DNA from: Ficedula albicollis
Lineage: Eukaryota > Chordata > Aves > Passeriformes > Muscicapidae
NCBI RefSeq assembly: GCF_000247815.1
Contig: NC_021673.1
Coordinates: forward strand, 104,325,363 to 104,389,362
DNA length: 64,000 bases
Direction: 5' to 3'
Of the stretch, positions 42,801 to 53,706 are shown one piece after another (the first letter of the stretch is position 1; each line of letters starts with the position of its first letter). A program made the position numbers and the translations under genes. Below the pieces are notes generated by a model that made no database searches, had not been told where the DNA came from, and saw only the letters and a list, made by a program, of their open reading frames with translations.

Positions 42801-45800
42801 CTAGGACCAGTCTCCAGAAATCTTTGACAGTATTAGGTAAGGGATGCTGTGTAACTATAAAAGCTGATGGCTGCTTGTAGCTCTGCAAAGAAATAACAAG
42901 ATCATGAGAAGAATGGTAAGAGAGAAAAATCCATTTAGCAGAATGTCAGTCATAGCCCCAAAACTTCAGGACTGAGAGCATTATTTCTATTTTCTGTATA
43001 ATTAATATATTGTTTTCAGCTCTTTCCTGAGATCTTATATGCTTCAAAGTTAATAAACTGTATTTGGGCAGGATATAACTTCTGCAGATGTTATATTTCT
43101 AAAATGTATTTCATGCCACAGGCATAGAGTAAAATCATCAGAGGTTTTTGCTTTCAATGCAACTCCTACAAGATTTTGAGCTACGGGTTTTGTTTTGAGC
43201 TATTAATGGACAGATTAATCTTGGCTGTTTGCATTTAGCTCTAAACTTGAATGATGCCTGTGAAGGGAAATATCTAGTTATTCTTCAGAAATATTGTTGA
43301 AATTCTGGTCTATCTGACAGCAGTGAGGATACCCAGGGGATAAATTTCAGTGCTCTTTGTTTCTTTTAGTACCAGAGTATGTCACTGACTGAGCTGTTTG
43401 TTGGAACTTTTCCACTGTGGATCTCAAACCACCATTTTCACTTACATCCTTCTGAGTATTGGAAGCTACCGTGGCCATACTGGGGCAACTGTTGGGAGGG
43501 GGAACCATTGCCTTCATGAAGGAGAGTGGGGAAGTCTCTACATGCCTTGAACTGAAAGCATTTGCACCATAACAGAGACCCAATCAGATCAGCCACTGCA
43601 GGCAAACAGTGTGGCTCCTGTGCAGGGCTTGGACTTTGACTCGGTAGGAATCCAAGATGATGGTGCCAGACTCTTTTTGGTGGTGTCCAGTGAAAGGTCA
43701 ATGACCATAAACTAAAACACCAGTTCCAACCACAAGGTGAGGAAGAATTTCTTTACACAGAGGGTGGCAGAGCACTGGACAGGCTGCCTAGGGAAATCGT
43801 GAAGTGTCCCTATCTGGAGACATTCAACACACACCTGGACACGTTCCCATGTCACCTGCTCAGGGTGACCGTGCTTGGCAGGGGGGCTGGACCACATGAA
43901 CTTCCAACCCTAGCAATTATGGGATTTGGTGATCCTTGCGGGTCCCTTCCAGCTCCGGATATTCTATGACTGTCCTTTCACAGACAGTCGCTGAGGAGAC
44001 CACAGAAAATGATTCCACTGTGTTTTGGGTACAGATGCAGACATGCAAAACTCTGGTTCTTTGTTTCAGCACATGGCAACCAGCAGGTAATGATGCTCCT
44101 ACACTAGGCAGCTCCTTGCTATCCTACTGGTCCTGCCTTGCTGGAAGTTTCATGCAGATGAGAGATGTCCAAAGGGCGTCCATTAATCACTCAATTAGAA
44201 GCCCCAGAAGTTTTTTTGGGAAAACTATTCTCAAACTCATTCTGATACTGAATAATGAAAACTATGCTTGCTATCCCCTTTTTCTTGAAGTGAGCTCTGA
44301 AGGCTTACATGAGGTGATTCAAGAACATCTCAACGGATTCAAGTGGAGAGGGGGAAACACTTAATCCTGCTTGCTGGAGACTGAGTGTTTAGAGAGATGT
44401 ACAAATGTCTGCTCTTGTCCATCAGTACAGGGATGATGCTTGCTGGAGACTGAGTGTTTAGAGAGATGGACAACTGTCTGCTCTTGTCCATCAGTACAGG
44501 GATGCTGCAGAAGCCTGGCTAAATTGCTACAAGTGGAAAGCAACCCAAACCACCTCCCTTGGAGCCATTTGCCCGGATACAGGTCTGTATGTAGCCCATT
44601 GTTTCAACAGTGAAGAAGGGAAGCATCTTCAAAGCAAGTATGAAGGCCCTGCTCTTTCTGAGCATTACTTAATTCACAGAACAAAACAGTACTGAAGTCT
44701 CCAGGAAAGAAGACAACGTAATGGCACAGTTGCAAAATGCAGATTAAGGCAGCTCTGTTCTAATATGAAATGGCATCGACCTACTGTGAGAAGCCAGACA
44801 AGTCACTTACACTTCAGTTCTCAGTTTCTCTACATAGACAAACACAAAGATACATTTTCCTACATTTTCATAGGAGTGTTTTGAACTTTGGCTTATTGTA
44901 GGAAAAGGCTTTGAGAACTTGGAAGGAAAGAAATGAAAAAACTGCAATAAACTGTTATTACTCTAGCTTCACTTTTTAAAAAGACCATTTACAATGTGTT
45001 CCTTCCTTACTAACCCCTGTTTTCTTGTTGTTTATGTGTTTGACAACGGTAATGACTATAGCTGTAAATCGTCAAAAATAGGCTATAAATATCTACAGAC
45101 TGTAAAGGCAGTTTAAGTGTCTTTTTACTGTTTCTCTATTACAAGGATTAGAATTGCCACAGATGCATTTGGAAAAAAGCTCCACACAGACATGAAGAGG
45201 AACCATTCATTCAAACAGAAATAAACGGGAAGGCTGAAGTAATGGCTTGTGTACTATCTTGTGTTGACAGACAATTATTTTCTTTGTTAATTACTGTTTA
45301 AATTATAAACAAAGGGAACTGAAATATTGCTGCAAACCTTATTATTCTATTTAACTGCCTCAATCTCTTAATAGGTAACTCTTGTTTTCCGAGGCCAGAT
45401 GGTTAAAAATTCAAGCACTAGGGAGAAATCCAGACAGATTTAATTTATCAGACTCCCTGAATTGCTCTCTGAGCATGGCTTTGGAACCTTGGCTGTGACA
45501 TAACATATGTGGGGGATCCTAAGTGTACTTGGGAGTTTAAAGACTTTGTGCCATGCATCTGGGAAGCAAAACAAGCTGGAAGGTGTTCCTTCTTATGCCG
45601 ACTCCATTTTCTAGCACGGCTCAGTCTAGGAGGGCTGCTTATTGCCTTTTTATTATTAATAACGTGGTGGAGACTTACATCCATCAGGGCAGCATTGATG
45701 TAGTTACTGCTTTCCCCATCTATCGTGATGAGGAAAGGCAGGCATCTGTCTGGAGGCAGCACATCCATGCAGCGATTCTTCTCGTGGTTCCGCGGCAGCA

Positions 45801-48515
45801 GCGCGATGCTGCAGTCTTCAACGCGCAGCGTCGGAGTCACCATGTTTAAAGTCTTCCAAAGAGAGCAAGCAATGCAACGGAACAATTAGCACAGCAGTGA
45901 AAGCAACCCAAAATATTTAAGAATAGATCAGCTCAGCATTCAGTTTCAGTAGGAATCAATATGCAGAGAAATGAAAACACATCACAGTCAGCAGGGTTTG
46001 GAAGCAGAGAAATCCTGGAAGCATACGATTATGAAAAATAACCTCAAAGACAGCTGCAGAGTAGCCTGCCTTCTGGAGAAAGGACAGTGGAAGGATTGAC
46101 ATATTTCCCTCGAGTTAAAGAATACTACTACCCCACTGCCTTATTTTATGATTCAGCATAACGTAGTAGAGATGATTGACGTTATTTTTCCCTTTTTTGC
46201 AGTCTTTCCCTCCTAGACCTGTTACAAAATTCATATGGCTATAAAAACTTAAGCAGAAGTGTTTAGTATAGCTGAACTCTACAGCTTCTAGGCAATGTAA
46301 GCCACTACTTACCCTAAATTCCTCTTTGATCTGGCTTGAGTTTGTTTGAGGATCTAGTTTATTCATTTCATAGTAAGCAGACCTAACTTGTGAAGCTGGA
46401 ATAGATGTGTCCCCGCAAAGACAGGCTTCCAGGATAGCATCATGGATGAATACATACTGTTCCTGGTAAAGCAGTTAAAATAGATAGTTACTGACATGGA
46501 GTGCATAGACCATTAGTATTTTGGTAAATAAAACGTAACAACTAATATGGTTGCTACTTCTCTCATCAGTTTACCATCACTGAAGCAAGACCAGAAGCAA
46601 CAACCACAGTTTAAAAAACTTTATCCCACTCACTCAGAAATGAATATATAAAGATTGGCTTAAACTAACTATGGGTAGTTAGAGAAGTGCACTAACACTG
46701 TTACAAAACTCAGAATGTTTCTGGTTTCCTCATTCCTCTGGGTAGTTCTGTAGGTGCAATCTTGAAACTAAGCCTCAACAAGATGTACTCCAGAATGAAT
46801 CCTTCCCAGAGAGGAAACAGTCCTGATTTTTCTTATTTTAAAGAAACACTGTGAACCTTCAGCGAAGCATAACTGTGCACTTGTTTGGGCAGGGGTTCTT
46901 CAGATTTGTGCAGAGATTATTTTCTACATGTGACTGAGTAAACTACATTCTGGAGGGTGCCAGCTACAAAGCTCTATGGGTAGAAGAGTATTATTTTCTT
47001 GCCAAGCAGTATTCCAGCAGATGAGCAATACCTCTGTCTGCACCATGTTAACTCTCCGGGATCGAAGCTCTCTCACGCAATTGTAAATGTCTACAACGCC
47101 TTCTCGTTCTGCCATATCTAGCATGATGTCAATGACAATGAAGCATCCAGTTCTGCCAGCACCAGCACTGAAGTAGAAGAACACAGTTAATGTGCAGCAG
47201 TGTATTGGAAATGTAAAAGGTGTAAGGGTTCATCTCACAGGTACTTGATCAACTGGATGATTACTGAAATTGAGCAGGGCATTTGCACTTCAGACTCAAT
47301 TTTTTAACTCTTACTTATATACTCTACATATCTTTGTTATATATATAATATATGTATTCTTGTTTACAGTTATTTTTTGAGTAGAGCTCCAGTGGCTTCA
47401 TCAACCTGTGTAGGGAATACACAGTAAAGGAGAAGCAAAAGTAGGTCTTGAGTTTAATGCAAACCACAACAGAGAGATTTCTGTGTTACCTACCTGCAGT
47501 GAACAACCAGAGGGCCGGCACTGGGCGGACTCTTGGACTTGACCTGCCGTACAAACCCCAGCAGGCCCGTGGCGTGGTACGGGACACCGTGGTCTGGCCA
47601 GCCCGTGAAGTGGAACTGACGTATTTCCCGAATCTCATGAGCGCCTCTCTGTTGGAAAGACAAGGGCTGAAATCTTCAAAAGCCTGAGCCTTGCTGCAGA
47701 GCATCCACCCCCTACCAACACAATCTGTACAGACTGCTGGAGAGCTTCCTCATAGCAGGAGAGCGAGTTCAAAGGTTAGGTATCAACTGGTTTCAAAGCC
47801 TTCCAACAAAATCAAGTAAGTAAGCACTAGATTGTTCAGAAACTTTTAGCAACAAGAGAAATGCTCATCTCTATATTTAAGTACTAGGCTGCTTTGCAAA
47901 CTGTGGCCTTAAGATGCATGCCATAATCACAGAACAGGTCAGCAGCAAGGCTGAATACAGAGCACAGATGACTTTTTTTCCCACTGCCCTCCACAGGGGT
48001 TTTGCTGCTGACTTCAGGGAACTTACAGCTTCAGCATAATTTTCCTTATCATTTGTCTCCTTCATTGGTCTGAAAGAAAAAGCTGAATAATAGAAAACTT
48101 TTTTGCACCTTCAATCATAGGGGCTGTGTTTGTAGCCCTCCACATGCTCACCCTTCAGGTGTCTAAAAGGACATGGATATGGTGAGACAGGTATGAATGA
48201 GAAGCAGATTGTGTAAGTAATTTCCTGTATGACTATGGTGAGCAGTCTGGATTTTAGAAGTGTGTATGCTAAGTTTTGTTTTCTTGCTGCTTGTATTTTC
48301 CTTTTCCCCTCTAAAAATGTAGCTGCCAGTATTTTATTCTCATTAGAAATCCACAGACTGGAGGCCATCATACACAGTTCATAATCAAACAGCAAAATTG
48401 CAGCATGTCTAGGCTGGACTAAATGTCAATAATATTAGTAACTGGTAGTTTACAGTTTTTCTTCTTAAAGATGTATTTCCTGTCTTGAGCTGGTTTACAT
48501 ATAAAAGGTTTTATA

Positions 48516-48556
<41 letters not shown>

Positions 48557-51500
48557 ACTTCTTTGAATAATTTCTTTAAAATTTATTTGAATAATAAGTA
48601 ATATAATCTTCCTAATTTACTGCTATTATGCATTAGTCTGGGATTTCCAGTGGTGGAGAAATTTTGGACATGCCAGTTCTACTGGACTAGAGAGGAATTA
48701 GTGTATGTTGGGGTCTTTGATGCTCTGACAGCTGGAGGTCTGTGGATACAGGGCATGTGCTCAGAGGAATATCTCCCTTGGAAATTGACACAAAAGGCAG
48801 GCCAGGGAGAGGATTAAGAGCATATGAGTAGTGGTGTGGACTGAGGAGATCACACTCTTGAAACAGAAATGACCTCATATCCTAAAAACCAATTTTAAAA
48901 CACTGAAATCCAGGAATAGATAAAACAATTTGCATTTTAAGGCAGTCTAGCAAACACATTTGAATACAATTTGGGCCCTGCTCTCTGGAGATTTTAGAGT
49001 GTGTTAGTTAACACATCTCTGCCACTGTAAGCAAGGCCTTCAACTCTGTAAACAGCTCTGCTTAGGTGAAGGTAGATTTTCAAACACTTTTATATTGCTT
49101 GTAACAACTGCCCATGACCCTCAAAGAAACAAAGATCCCATAGAAAAAAGCAGTGCCATGACTATACCAGCTGAGGACTGAAGTGAGTATCCCAGACAAA
49201 TTTTTCATGCTGCATACAGCCAAGATTTTCAGACAATTTACAAAAAACAAACTGCCCCTCCAAAGCAATGGGCCTGGCTGCTAGACAGATCAGGTTATGC
49301 CCTGTACATGCTCTGCCTTAGTTGTGAAAAGGCTGTTTGTCAGGCTGACTGCATTTTATCTGTCACTGTTAACAGCTACTTAGGAAAGGTTTTGCATATA
49401 AGATACTTTTATAATGAGTTTTCTTATTATATCTACAAAGGAATGATTTTTATATCTAGCTTTCCTGCTGGTTTCTAAACCCAAAATAGCACACAACTGC
49501 ATGCATCATAAAAACATATGCTCAGCTGAGAAAGACTATACAGCTGAAACAAACAGAAAATGGTGTACACTGCTAAACCCTAGGACGTTAAAAAATTCTA
49601 CAAAATCTTATGCTGCTGCTGTATGTTTCTATTCATGTATGACTTATTCATCTGAGTTAACTGTTGTGCTGCAAAGAAACTCCAAAGGAACTGCTTATTC
49701 ATACAATGCAAAGCATATCTAGGAAACAATCTTCAAAATCAGACTTCCCTTTTGGGCTCAATTTTCTCAGCATTATCCCCCTACTACTCCATTAAAAAAA
49801 ACCCCAAAATACTGAAGTTAGTGATCGATTTATCTTCAAGCAAATAAACTTCTAAGTTGTACTTTATGACAGGCATGAGATGTTCATCAACAAAAAGAAA
49901 GGATGGTCAGACGGGACAAGGCGTCTTGGAGAATTTGATTCCTCTGATTTTCTGAACATCTATGAGGCAACTGCAGGCTGCAATTGGATCTTCCTTACCC
50001 CTCCTCCTTATCAGCACAACGGGCAAGGCCAGTTCTCTTAACTCCACCCCTGCAATTCATATGTGCTAAACCTTTAATCATTCTGGATTTCAGATGCTGT
50101 GTGCAGGAGTCACCCTGTACCAACACAGTGGGGGGTTAGGCCACCTAAGGCATAAAACTCTTCAATATTTCCTGTTGAATTACTGAAGTTCCTGCTAGTG
50201 AAATTTGCAAGTCCCTTGGAATGGAGGCTCCAGTGTAAAGTGTTACAATATCACTTTTCCATTAGTATTATCTGCATGTTTGGTTAGGGTGCTCTCTGTC
50301 TCATCATGCACCTTGACTTAGGAAAGGTGAAAAGTATCAATCTCGGTACATCAAAAATATAAACTTGAGAGAATTATGGTGAAAGAGATGCTCCAGTACC
50401 ACTGGAGGAGTTAAAAATATGGAAAATAGAGTAAAAACAAATGTACTTTATTCAAACTACAGTGACACTGCTTTTAGAGGCTTACTGAAAAACTACCAAC
50501 TATTAAAAAGCAATGTCTAAATGAAATCTTTTCAGATGGAGGTTTTTAAAAAGAAATAAAATGTTTAGTGCCTTTTATCTCTATCTGTTCTAATGCACTT
50601 ATTCAAGACAGTTTGGTTATGTTCAACTGTAAAATCATCTCGGTCTTTTCTTCAGTCCCCGTTAAGAAGCGAAAAGCTAACATCAAAGCATGAGCTTAAA
50701 ATTTGCAGAATAGAAATCAACCACTGCTTCATCTACTTCAAAGTGTAGCCAACGTTTCTCATCTGTTTATTAAAAATACCTAAATGCAAGGAAACAACAG
50801 GCTTGAGTGAATTCAGTATACAATATGTATAGTAGTAAACATGATACTATATTTCAACTCATTCAAACCACGTAATTCTATTATCATTACCCTTAGAGGT
50901 TGCTGTATTGATGCATATTTACGTATTAGATTGAAGAATAAAACAGGAAAAAACCCTAATTCCTTTGTTACTCTGGAGGTGTGTACAGAGACCCTGTGGG
51001 GTAGTCTTTTTGGCAGTTTCAGGTACCTGGGTGCAGGATTCTTTGATGCGAAACATTATGTTCTTCAAACCCATAAATGAATATTATTTCATCATTACAG
51101 AGAACCAATAAATCACAGGTACTGCAAGTAAATCAAAAGAAGCTTTCTAAGCTAATTAGTTGAAAATCTACTCATTGTGATGGAGCATTACTTCTGTGTG
51201 CCATTAGGAATATCTAGTCTTACCAAGGAGGCCCTTTCCTTGGTGTTCTGCAACTCAAATGGGTCTTGATACATACAATTAAAACATTTCTGTCCTTTAA
51301 TGAATTCTGAATGAAAATGCTGAGTTGACACAAATTCATGGTACCTACCCATCACCACTGACCAATCCTGCCTGTTTGCACTTTCACTGAGTACCTTATT
51401 TGTTATTTGTATGTTTTCCATATATTGCAGCTGGGGAGCTGCAAGTTCTACAAGCTACAAAGCATCAAACAAATGCGTGGCATTATTCTAACAAACAGTA

Positions 51501-52130
51501 ATACAACACACTGATTGGAACTCCCCATGTAAGGACAGATTCCACGTGAAAAGGGAAATTGCCTTGAGATGAACAGTAATTTGTTACAACTCTGTCTCTG
51601 CAGACCAGGCACGCCCCAGCCCAACAAACAAACGTATTCTCCACCACAGACTTCTGAATAATGTTGCATGCAGCCTCTGGTACAGACAGAAAATGATTGT
51701 GGGGAACGTAAGATGGGAAAGCAGCACAAATGTGTTTTTCAATTGATTGCTGGGAGGGAGGCTTCGATTTTTCCTAGGCAAGGAACATCACTTTTTCTAA
51801 CTCAGGCAGGGGCCAACAGTGATGAAAAGCACAGAACAGTTGCTGCATTTGAAGAAGAACAACACAGATTACCATAAGAGGGCGGTAGCTGTTTACCCAA
51901 AAATACCTACAAACCCAGGATGTCAGTCAAAAGATTTAACTTTCCCTTGTTGAATCTGTAAGTTACTTTGGCAGATACCACTGTATTTAAGAAAACTGAA
52001 TTTGGAAACTTACCTTTTCTACAGCAAATGTTCGAATCACATATTCAGCCAGCAGCTCTGTTTCTATTAGGGTAACTTTAATATCTTTATATATCTCTGT
52101 GTCATCTGGCCAGTACTTGCAGCATTTGAC
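30831..52130 (-). CDS. PTPRM: PTPRM, receptor protein tyrosine phosphatase mu (3' ten coding exons)
   Basis: Ten exons join in frame on the minus strand to give 447 residues and a stop. PTPRM is a type I membrane receptor that forms homophilic cell-cell contacts and dephosphorylates junctional proteins such as cadherin-catenin components. Only cytoplasmic sequence is present here: D1 from [10 protein letters not shown] onward, with WPD at residues 56-58, catalytic Cys90 and Arg96 in [10 protein letters not shown], and the Q-loop QTEEQY at 134-139. The D1-D2 linker and a full D2 follow. D2 keeps Cys384 and Arg390 (CLNGGGRSG), but its WPD loop reads WPMYRD and its pTyr-loop motif reads KNRC instead of KNRY, as expected for an inactive D2. 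The C-terminus [10 protein letters not shown] separates it from paralogues PTPRK, PTPRT and PTPRU, as I recall those sequences. The residue count equals roughly the last third of the usual ~1450-residue protein. All splice sites are GT/AG and no frame break was seen. The rest of the gene lies beyond the right edge. Confidence 0.95.
31565..32030. repeat. Two-copy tandem duplication, 233-bp unit
   Basis: The unit TGTCCCAGGGAAATCCCTTT... occurs at 31565 and 31798. Three differences are seen (CAGTGG/CAGCGG, TGTGCAT/TGTCCAT, CAACAT/CAATAT). It is the largest two-copy unit in the window apart from the poly-C-flanking pair. Confidence 0.93.
32517..32650. repeat. Two-copy tandem duplication, 67-bp unit
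   Basis: The unit GATGAGTGAGTTGTATGTGA... occurs at 32517 and 32584, with about three substitutions. Confidence 0.92.
33400..33490 (+). mobile_element. MIR/CORE-SINE-like relic
   Basis: CAACAGAGAAACTGAGGCAA followed by GGTCATAAAGGATAAAGCCA and AAAGAACTCAAGTC follows the ancient MIR-type pattern (cagatgaggaaactgaggca ... aaggtcacacagctagtaag). Strongly diverged. Confidence 0.45.
33605..33715 (-). mobile_element. MIR-like relic, opposite orientation
   Basis: The text runs from GTGTGATAATGGGAAAAATC to CCTCTGTCTGTTAAAATAAG and resembles the other MIR strand (gtgtgaccttgggcaagtca ... ctcatctgtaaaatggggat). Weak but ordered similarity. Confidence 0.4.
35438..35573 (-). CDS. PTPRM: PTPRM coding exon: D2 P-loop, NGGGRSG
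   Basis: This exon of 136 nt completes the split Leu and reads [20 protein letters not shown] to [10 protein letters not shown]. With the preceding exon it makes HCLNGGGRSG, which keeps the CX5R spacing. It has the same length and phase as the D1 P-loop exon at 47032-47167. The acceptor is TCACTGCAG and the donor GTATGA. Confidence 0.95.
35574..37618 (-). other. PTPRM: PTPRM intron
   Basis: A 2045-bp intron that splits the D2 signature HC-L|NGGGRSG. It contains a MIR-like relic at about 36717-36870. No additional exon was seen. Confidence 0.85.
36717..36870 (+). mobile_element. MIR/L2-like ancient SINE relic
   Basis: TATTATTATCCCCATACTAC then AGATGGGGGAAACTGAAGAG, GACTTGTTCAAGGTCAGTGA closely follows the MIR core and 3' text (attattatccccattttaca, gatgaggaaactgaggc, gacttgcccaaggtcac). 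It is the best of the MIR-like matches here. Confidence 0.65.
37619..37782 (-). CDS. PTPRM: PTPRM coding exon: D2 WPD-equivalent loop to HC
   Basis: This exon of 164 nt encodes [20 protein letters not shown] through to GEGRTVVHC plus two bases of Leu385. The loop reads WPMYRDTP, so the general-acid aspartate of the WPD motif is replaced by methionine. That is normal for R2B D2 domains and argues against D2 activity. The intron splits the Leu codon (TT|G) at the place where D1 splits its serine, showing the D1 and D2 exon structures are homologous. The donor is GTAAGT. Confidence 0.95.
37783..39552 (-). other. PTPRM: PTPRM intron
   Basis: 1770 bp, donor GTAAGG, acceptor TCTCTGCAG. No named repeat or exon seen. 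Confidence 0.8.
39553..39678 (-). CDS. PTPRM: PTPRM coding exon: D2 core, [10 protein letters not shown]...YNAAR
   Basis: This exon of 126 nt (42 codons, phase 0/0) reads [20 protein letters not shown] and ends [15 protein letters not shown] is the D2 form of the K/QYWP motif seen in D1 as KYWPDD. The acceptor is TCCTGTAG and the donor GTAAGG. Confidence 0.95.
39679..42750 (-). other. PTPRM: PTPRM intron with CTCF-type motif
   Basis: 3072 bp, donor GTAAGT, acceptor TCCTGTAG. AT-rich unique sequence. The only stand-out site is the CTCF-type motif at 42008-42021. Confidence 0.8.
42008..42021 (+). promoter_or_regulatory. Perfect CTCF core motif
   Basis: CCAGCAGAGGGCGG matches CCASYAGRKGGCRS at all 14 positions, inside a PTPRM intron. 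It is GC-rich in a strongly AT-rich context. Binding is inferred from the motif only. Confidence 0.45.
42751..42882 (-). CDS. PTPRM: PTPRM coding exon: D2 core, SYKQPSAF...VDPAQ
   Basis: This exon of 132 nt (44 codons, phase 0/0) reads [20 protein letters not shown], then [20 protein letters not shown] and [20 protein letters not shown] is the D2 form of the conserved TQGP...DFWRM motif. The acceptor is CTTTGCAG and the donor GTAAGT. Confidence 0.95.
43655..43970 (+). mobile_element. CR1 LINE 3' fragment, sense, in intron
   Basis: It reads GATGATGGTGCCAGACTCTT, then GAGGAAGAATTTCTTTACAC, GCACTGGACAGGCTGCCTAG, GGGTCCCTTCCAGCTCCGGA, and ends ATATTCTATGAC. It is antisense to PTPRM. Confidence 0.85.
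44368..44505. repeat. Two-copy tandem duplication, 69-bp unit
   Basis: The unit TGCTTGCTGGAGACTGAGTG... occurs at 44368 and 44437. Differences include GATGTACAAATG versus GATGGACAACTG. Confidence 0.92.
44768..44838 (-). mobile_element. MIR-like relic
   Basis: GAAGCCAGACAAGTCACTTA then CACTTCAGTTCTCAGTTTCT resembles the MIR text (gaccttgggcaagtcactta ... cctcagtttcctcatc) in the orientation opposite to 36717-36870. Confidence 0.5.
45679..45852 (-). CDS. PTPRM: PTPRM coding exon: D2 N-terminal part
   Basis: This exon of 174 nt (58 codons, phase 0/0) runs [20 protein letters not shown] to NYINAALMD. The segment [15 protein letters not shown] sits where an active domain has KNRY. The aromatic residue that packs on phosphotyrosine is a cysteine here, one mark of a degenerate D2. 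The acceptor is TTTGGAAG and the donor GTAAGT. The exon is rich in CpG compared with the introns around it. Confidence 0.95.
45853..46312 (-). other. PTPRM: PTPRM intron
   Basis: 460 bp, donor GTAAGT, acceptor TTTGGAAG. Nothing else seen. Confidence 0.85.
46313..46462 (-). CDS. PTPRM: PTPRM coding exon: D1 end and D1-D2 linker
   Basis: This exon of 150 nt (50 codons, phase 0/0) starts [18 protein letters not shown], the Q-loop glutamine and last helix of D1, and runs through the linker to [12 protein letters not shown], where D2 begins. The acceptor is TTTACCAG and the donor GTAAGT. Confidence 0.95.
46463..47031 (-). other. PTPRM: PTPRM intron
   Basis: 569 bp, donor GTATTG, acceptor TTTACCAG. 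Nothing else seen. Confidence 0.85.
47032..47167 (-). CDS. PTPRM: PTPRM coding exon: D1 P-loop and Q-loop start
   Basis: This exon of 136 nt completes the split serine and reads [20 protein letters not shown] through to MVQTE. The P-loop arginine (Arg96) and the helix behind it are here. Catalytic Cys90 lies just across the 326-bp intron in the upstream exon. The acceptor is CTACTTCAG and the donor GTATTG. It ends in phase 0. Confidence 0.95.
47168..47493 (-). other. PTPRM: PTPRM short intron splitting the D1 signature
   Basis: 326 bp, the shortest intron here. It separates catalytic Cys90 from Arg96. It contains an AT-dinucleotide patch near 47340-47355. Confidence 0.88.
47494..47648 (-). 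CDS. PTPRM: PTPRM coding exon: D1 WPD loop to HC of the signature
   Basis: This exon of 155 nt encodes residues 40-90 of the window protein plus two bases of Ser91. It contains GWPDHGVP, the mobile loop that carries the general-acid aspartate, and ends VVHC, the start of the catalytic signature. The signature serine codon is split by the intron (AG|T). The acceptor CCAACAG is followed by AGAGGC, and the donor is GTAGGT. It is GC-richer than its flanking introns. Confidence 0.95.
47649..52013 (-). other. PTPRM: PTPRM intron with (ACT)n
   Basis: 4365 bp, donor GTAAGT, acceptor CCAACAG. It contains a 40-bp (ACT)n array and a partial CTCF-like match near 51872-51885 (12 of 14). No exon seen. Confidence 0.82.
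48517..48556. repeat. (ACT)n microsatellite
   Basis: A perfect ACT array of about 13 units in a PTPRM intron. Confidence 0.97.
52014..52130 (-). CDS. PTPRM: PTPRM coding exon: D1, VKCC...FAVEK
   Basis: This exon of 117 nt encodes 39 residues, from [10 protein letters not shown] to RTFAVEK, in the middle of D1. It is phase 0 at both ends. The acceptor (TTTTAAAG) is at 52132-52131 and the donor (GTAAGT) begins at 52013. It is the most 5' PTPRM exon I can find in the window. The preceding exon, which should end near the D1 segment NLVEVGR, was not found between 52131 and 64000. Confidence 0.95.
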
Positions 52131-52556
52131 CTTTAAAAGATACAGAAGAAATTAAGGTTCATTTATTTTAGAAGGTTCATACAGAATCTATTTTGCATTC
52201 TGTGCAATGATTTCTGATTTAAAGTGCAATCATGCACAAACCAGATTTTCTGCATGTGCAAATGCTTAATGTTTGATGGACATTGCCTCTTCTCTTTTTA
52301 AGACAGTTTTCAGAGTTGCACATGAGCTTTGTATTGTGCTTAGTGAAGTAAGGCAAATTTGTTTGGAGCACAAAGGACACTTATACCCTCCACAGTTGAG
52401 TTTAGTTAACTTCATTTCTAACTGTGCTTTCCAAAGCAGAGTGTGCCCAGAGGGACGAATACCACCAGAATTTTTATCCCCAACATCTACTTGTTGATTT
52501 GTCTCAAAAATACCTTTCTACCTCCTAAAATAAAAGTGTTTTGCAGGCAGGAAGGA

Positions 52557-52907
52557 GACCTCTTTGCAATTCACAGCTTCCACAGGAGGGGAAGAGAAGG
52601 GGCAGCCACTGATCTCTGCTCTGTGCTGACCAGTGACAGGACCAAGGAACGGCCTGAAGCTGTGCCAGGGGAGGTTTAGGTTGGATATTACAAAAAGATT
52701 CTTCACCCAGAGGGTGGTTGGGCACTGGAACAGGCTCCCCAGGAAAGTGGTGACAGCACCAAGCCTGTCAGAGTTCAAGAAGCATTTGGACAATGCTCTC
52801 AGGCACATGGTGTGACACTTCAGGATGGTGCTGTGTGGGGCCAGGAGCTGGACCTCAATGATCCCCGTGGATTTCTTCTAAATCAAGATATTTATTGTAT
52901 GATTCTC
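52557..52907 (+). mobile_element. CR1 LINE 3' fragment, sense, in intron
   Basis: It follows the CR1 at 1-627 almost line by line: CTGATCTCTGCTCTGTGCTG, TTCTTCACCCAGAGGGTGGT, GGGCACTGGAACAGGCTCCC, GACAATGCTCTCAGGCACAT, ending TGTATGATTCTCT. It is truncated at the 5' end, as usual for CR1, and starts about 430 bp upstream of the first PTPRM exon present. Confidence 0.88.
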
Positions 52908-53706
52908 TATTTTCAGAAAAGCACCTGTTTTCTCAGATTAACTTTCCAAAGGAACTGATGAGATGTCAAATAGCAAAACTCAATGCTTGAAGTCAAGAGC
53001 TGAGGTTTATGCCCCAGGCCTTAGCTATTATAACTCTACACAGCTTAACTACTAATTCACTAGATAACTCCAAACATTATGGGTAAGATTCATCTAACTT
53101 AGCTCAACCTAAACTGCCATTTTTCAAAAGTGGGTGGTTTGAGGACTATATATGACGATGTAGATAGCTGACAGAGTTAAGAATTTTCTCCTCCTTCCCA
53201 TTTGTGTGGACAAAGTGGTGGGCTGGGAAGTAAGTAACACATCACTTACATCTCTCTCTTACTCTGCTTTATCATGGTAATAGCTATGCTATCACTACTG
53301 CATCTGGCCATCATCCAGTAGTGCAGTACATGCTAGGAGTGGCATCTGTTATACATCTGCTGCATGGAACAGTTTCTCTCTTTCTCCTCCAAAGGGAAAA
53401 CTTAAAATTGATCTTTGAATACATGTAAATCTAGTTTACCTAAATATGCAGTTAAATGAGTTGGGTAAAAAGCTTGACCACTTTAAATATTCAATGGAAA
53501 ACTGACAGAAAAAAATTAAACTTCACAACTGATAAGAGTATTTCTCAAACCTATTTTCATGCAAAAAATATTTGGATTACTACCATGTTTAATCCTGACC
53601 AAAAGGTAAAACAGATGAACGTGTGTAAAAGCATACAGCGAAAACTGTAATGCAGGATTCAAATGATTTACTTATACAAACTCCAGGTTCAGTATAGAAA
53701 GGATTA

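Larger units (their letters stand above)
42883..45678 (-). other. PTPRM: PTPRM intron with CR1 and tandem repeat
   Basis: 2796 bp, donor GTAAGT, acceptor TTTGCAG. It holds a CR1 fragment, a 69-bp tandem duplication and a MIR-like relic. No additional exon was seen. Confidence 0.82.
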
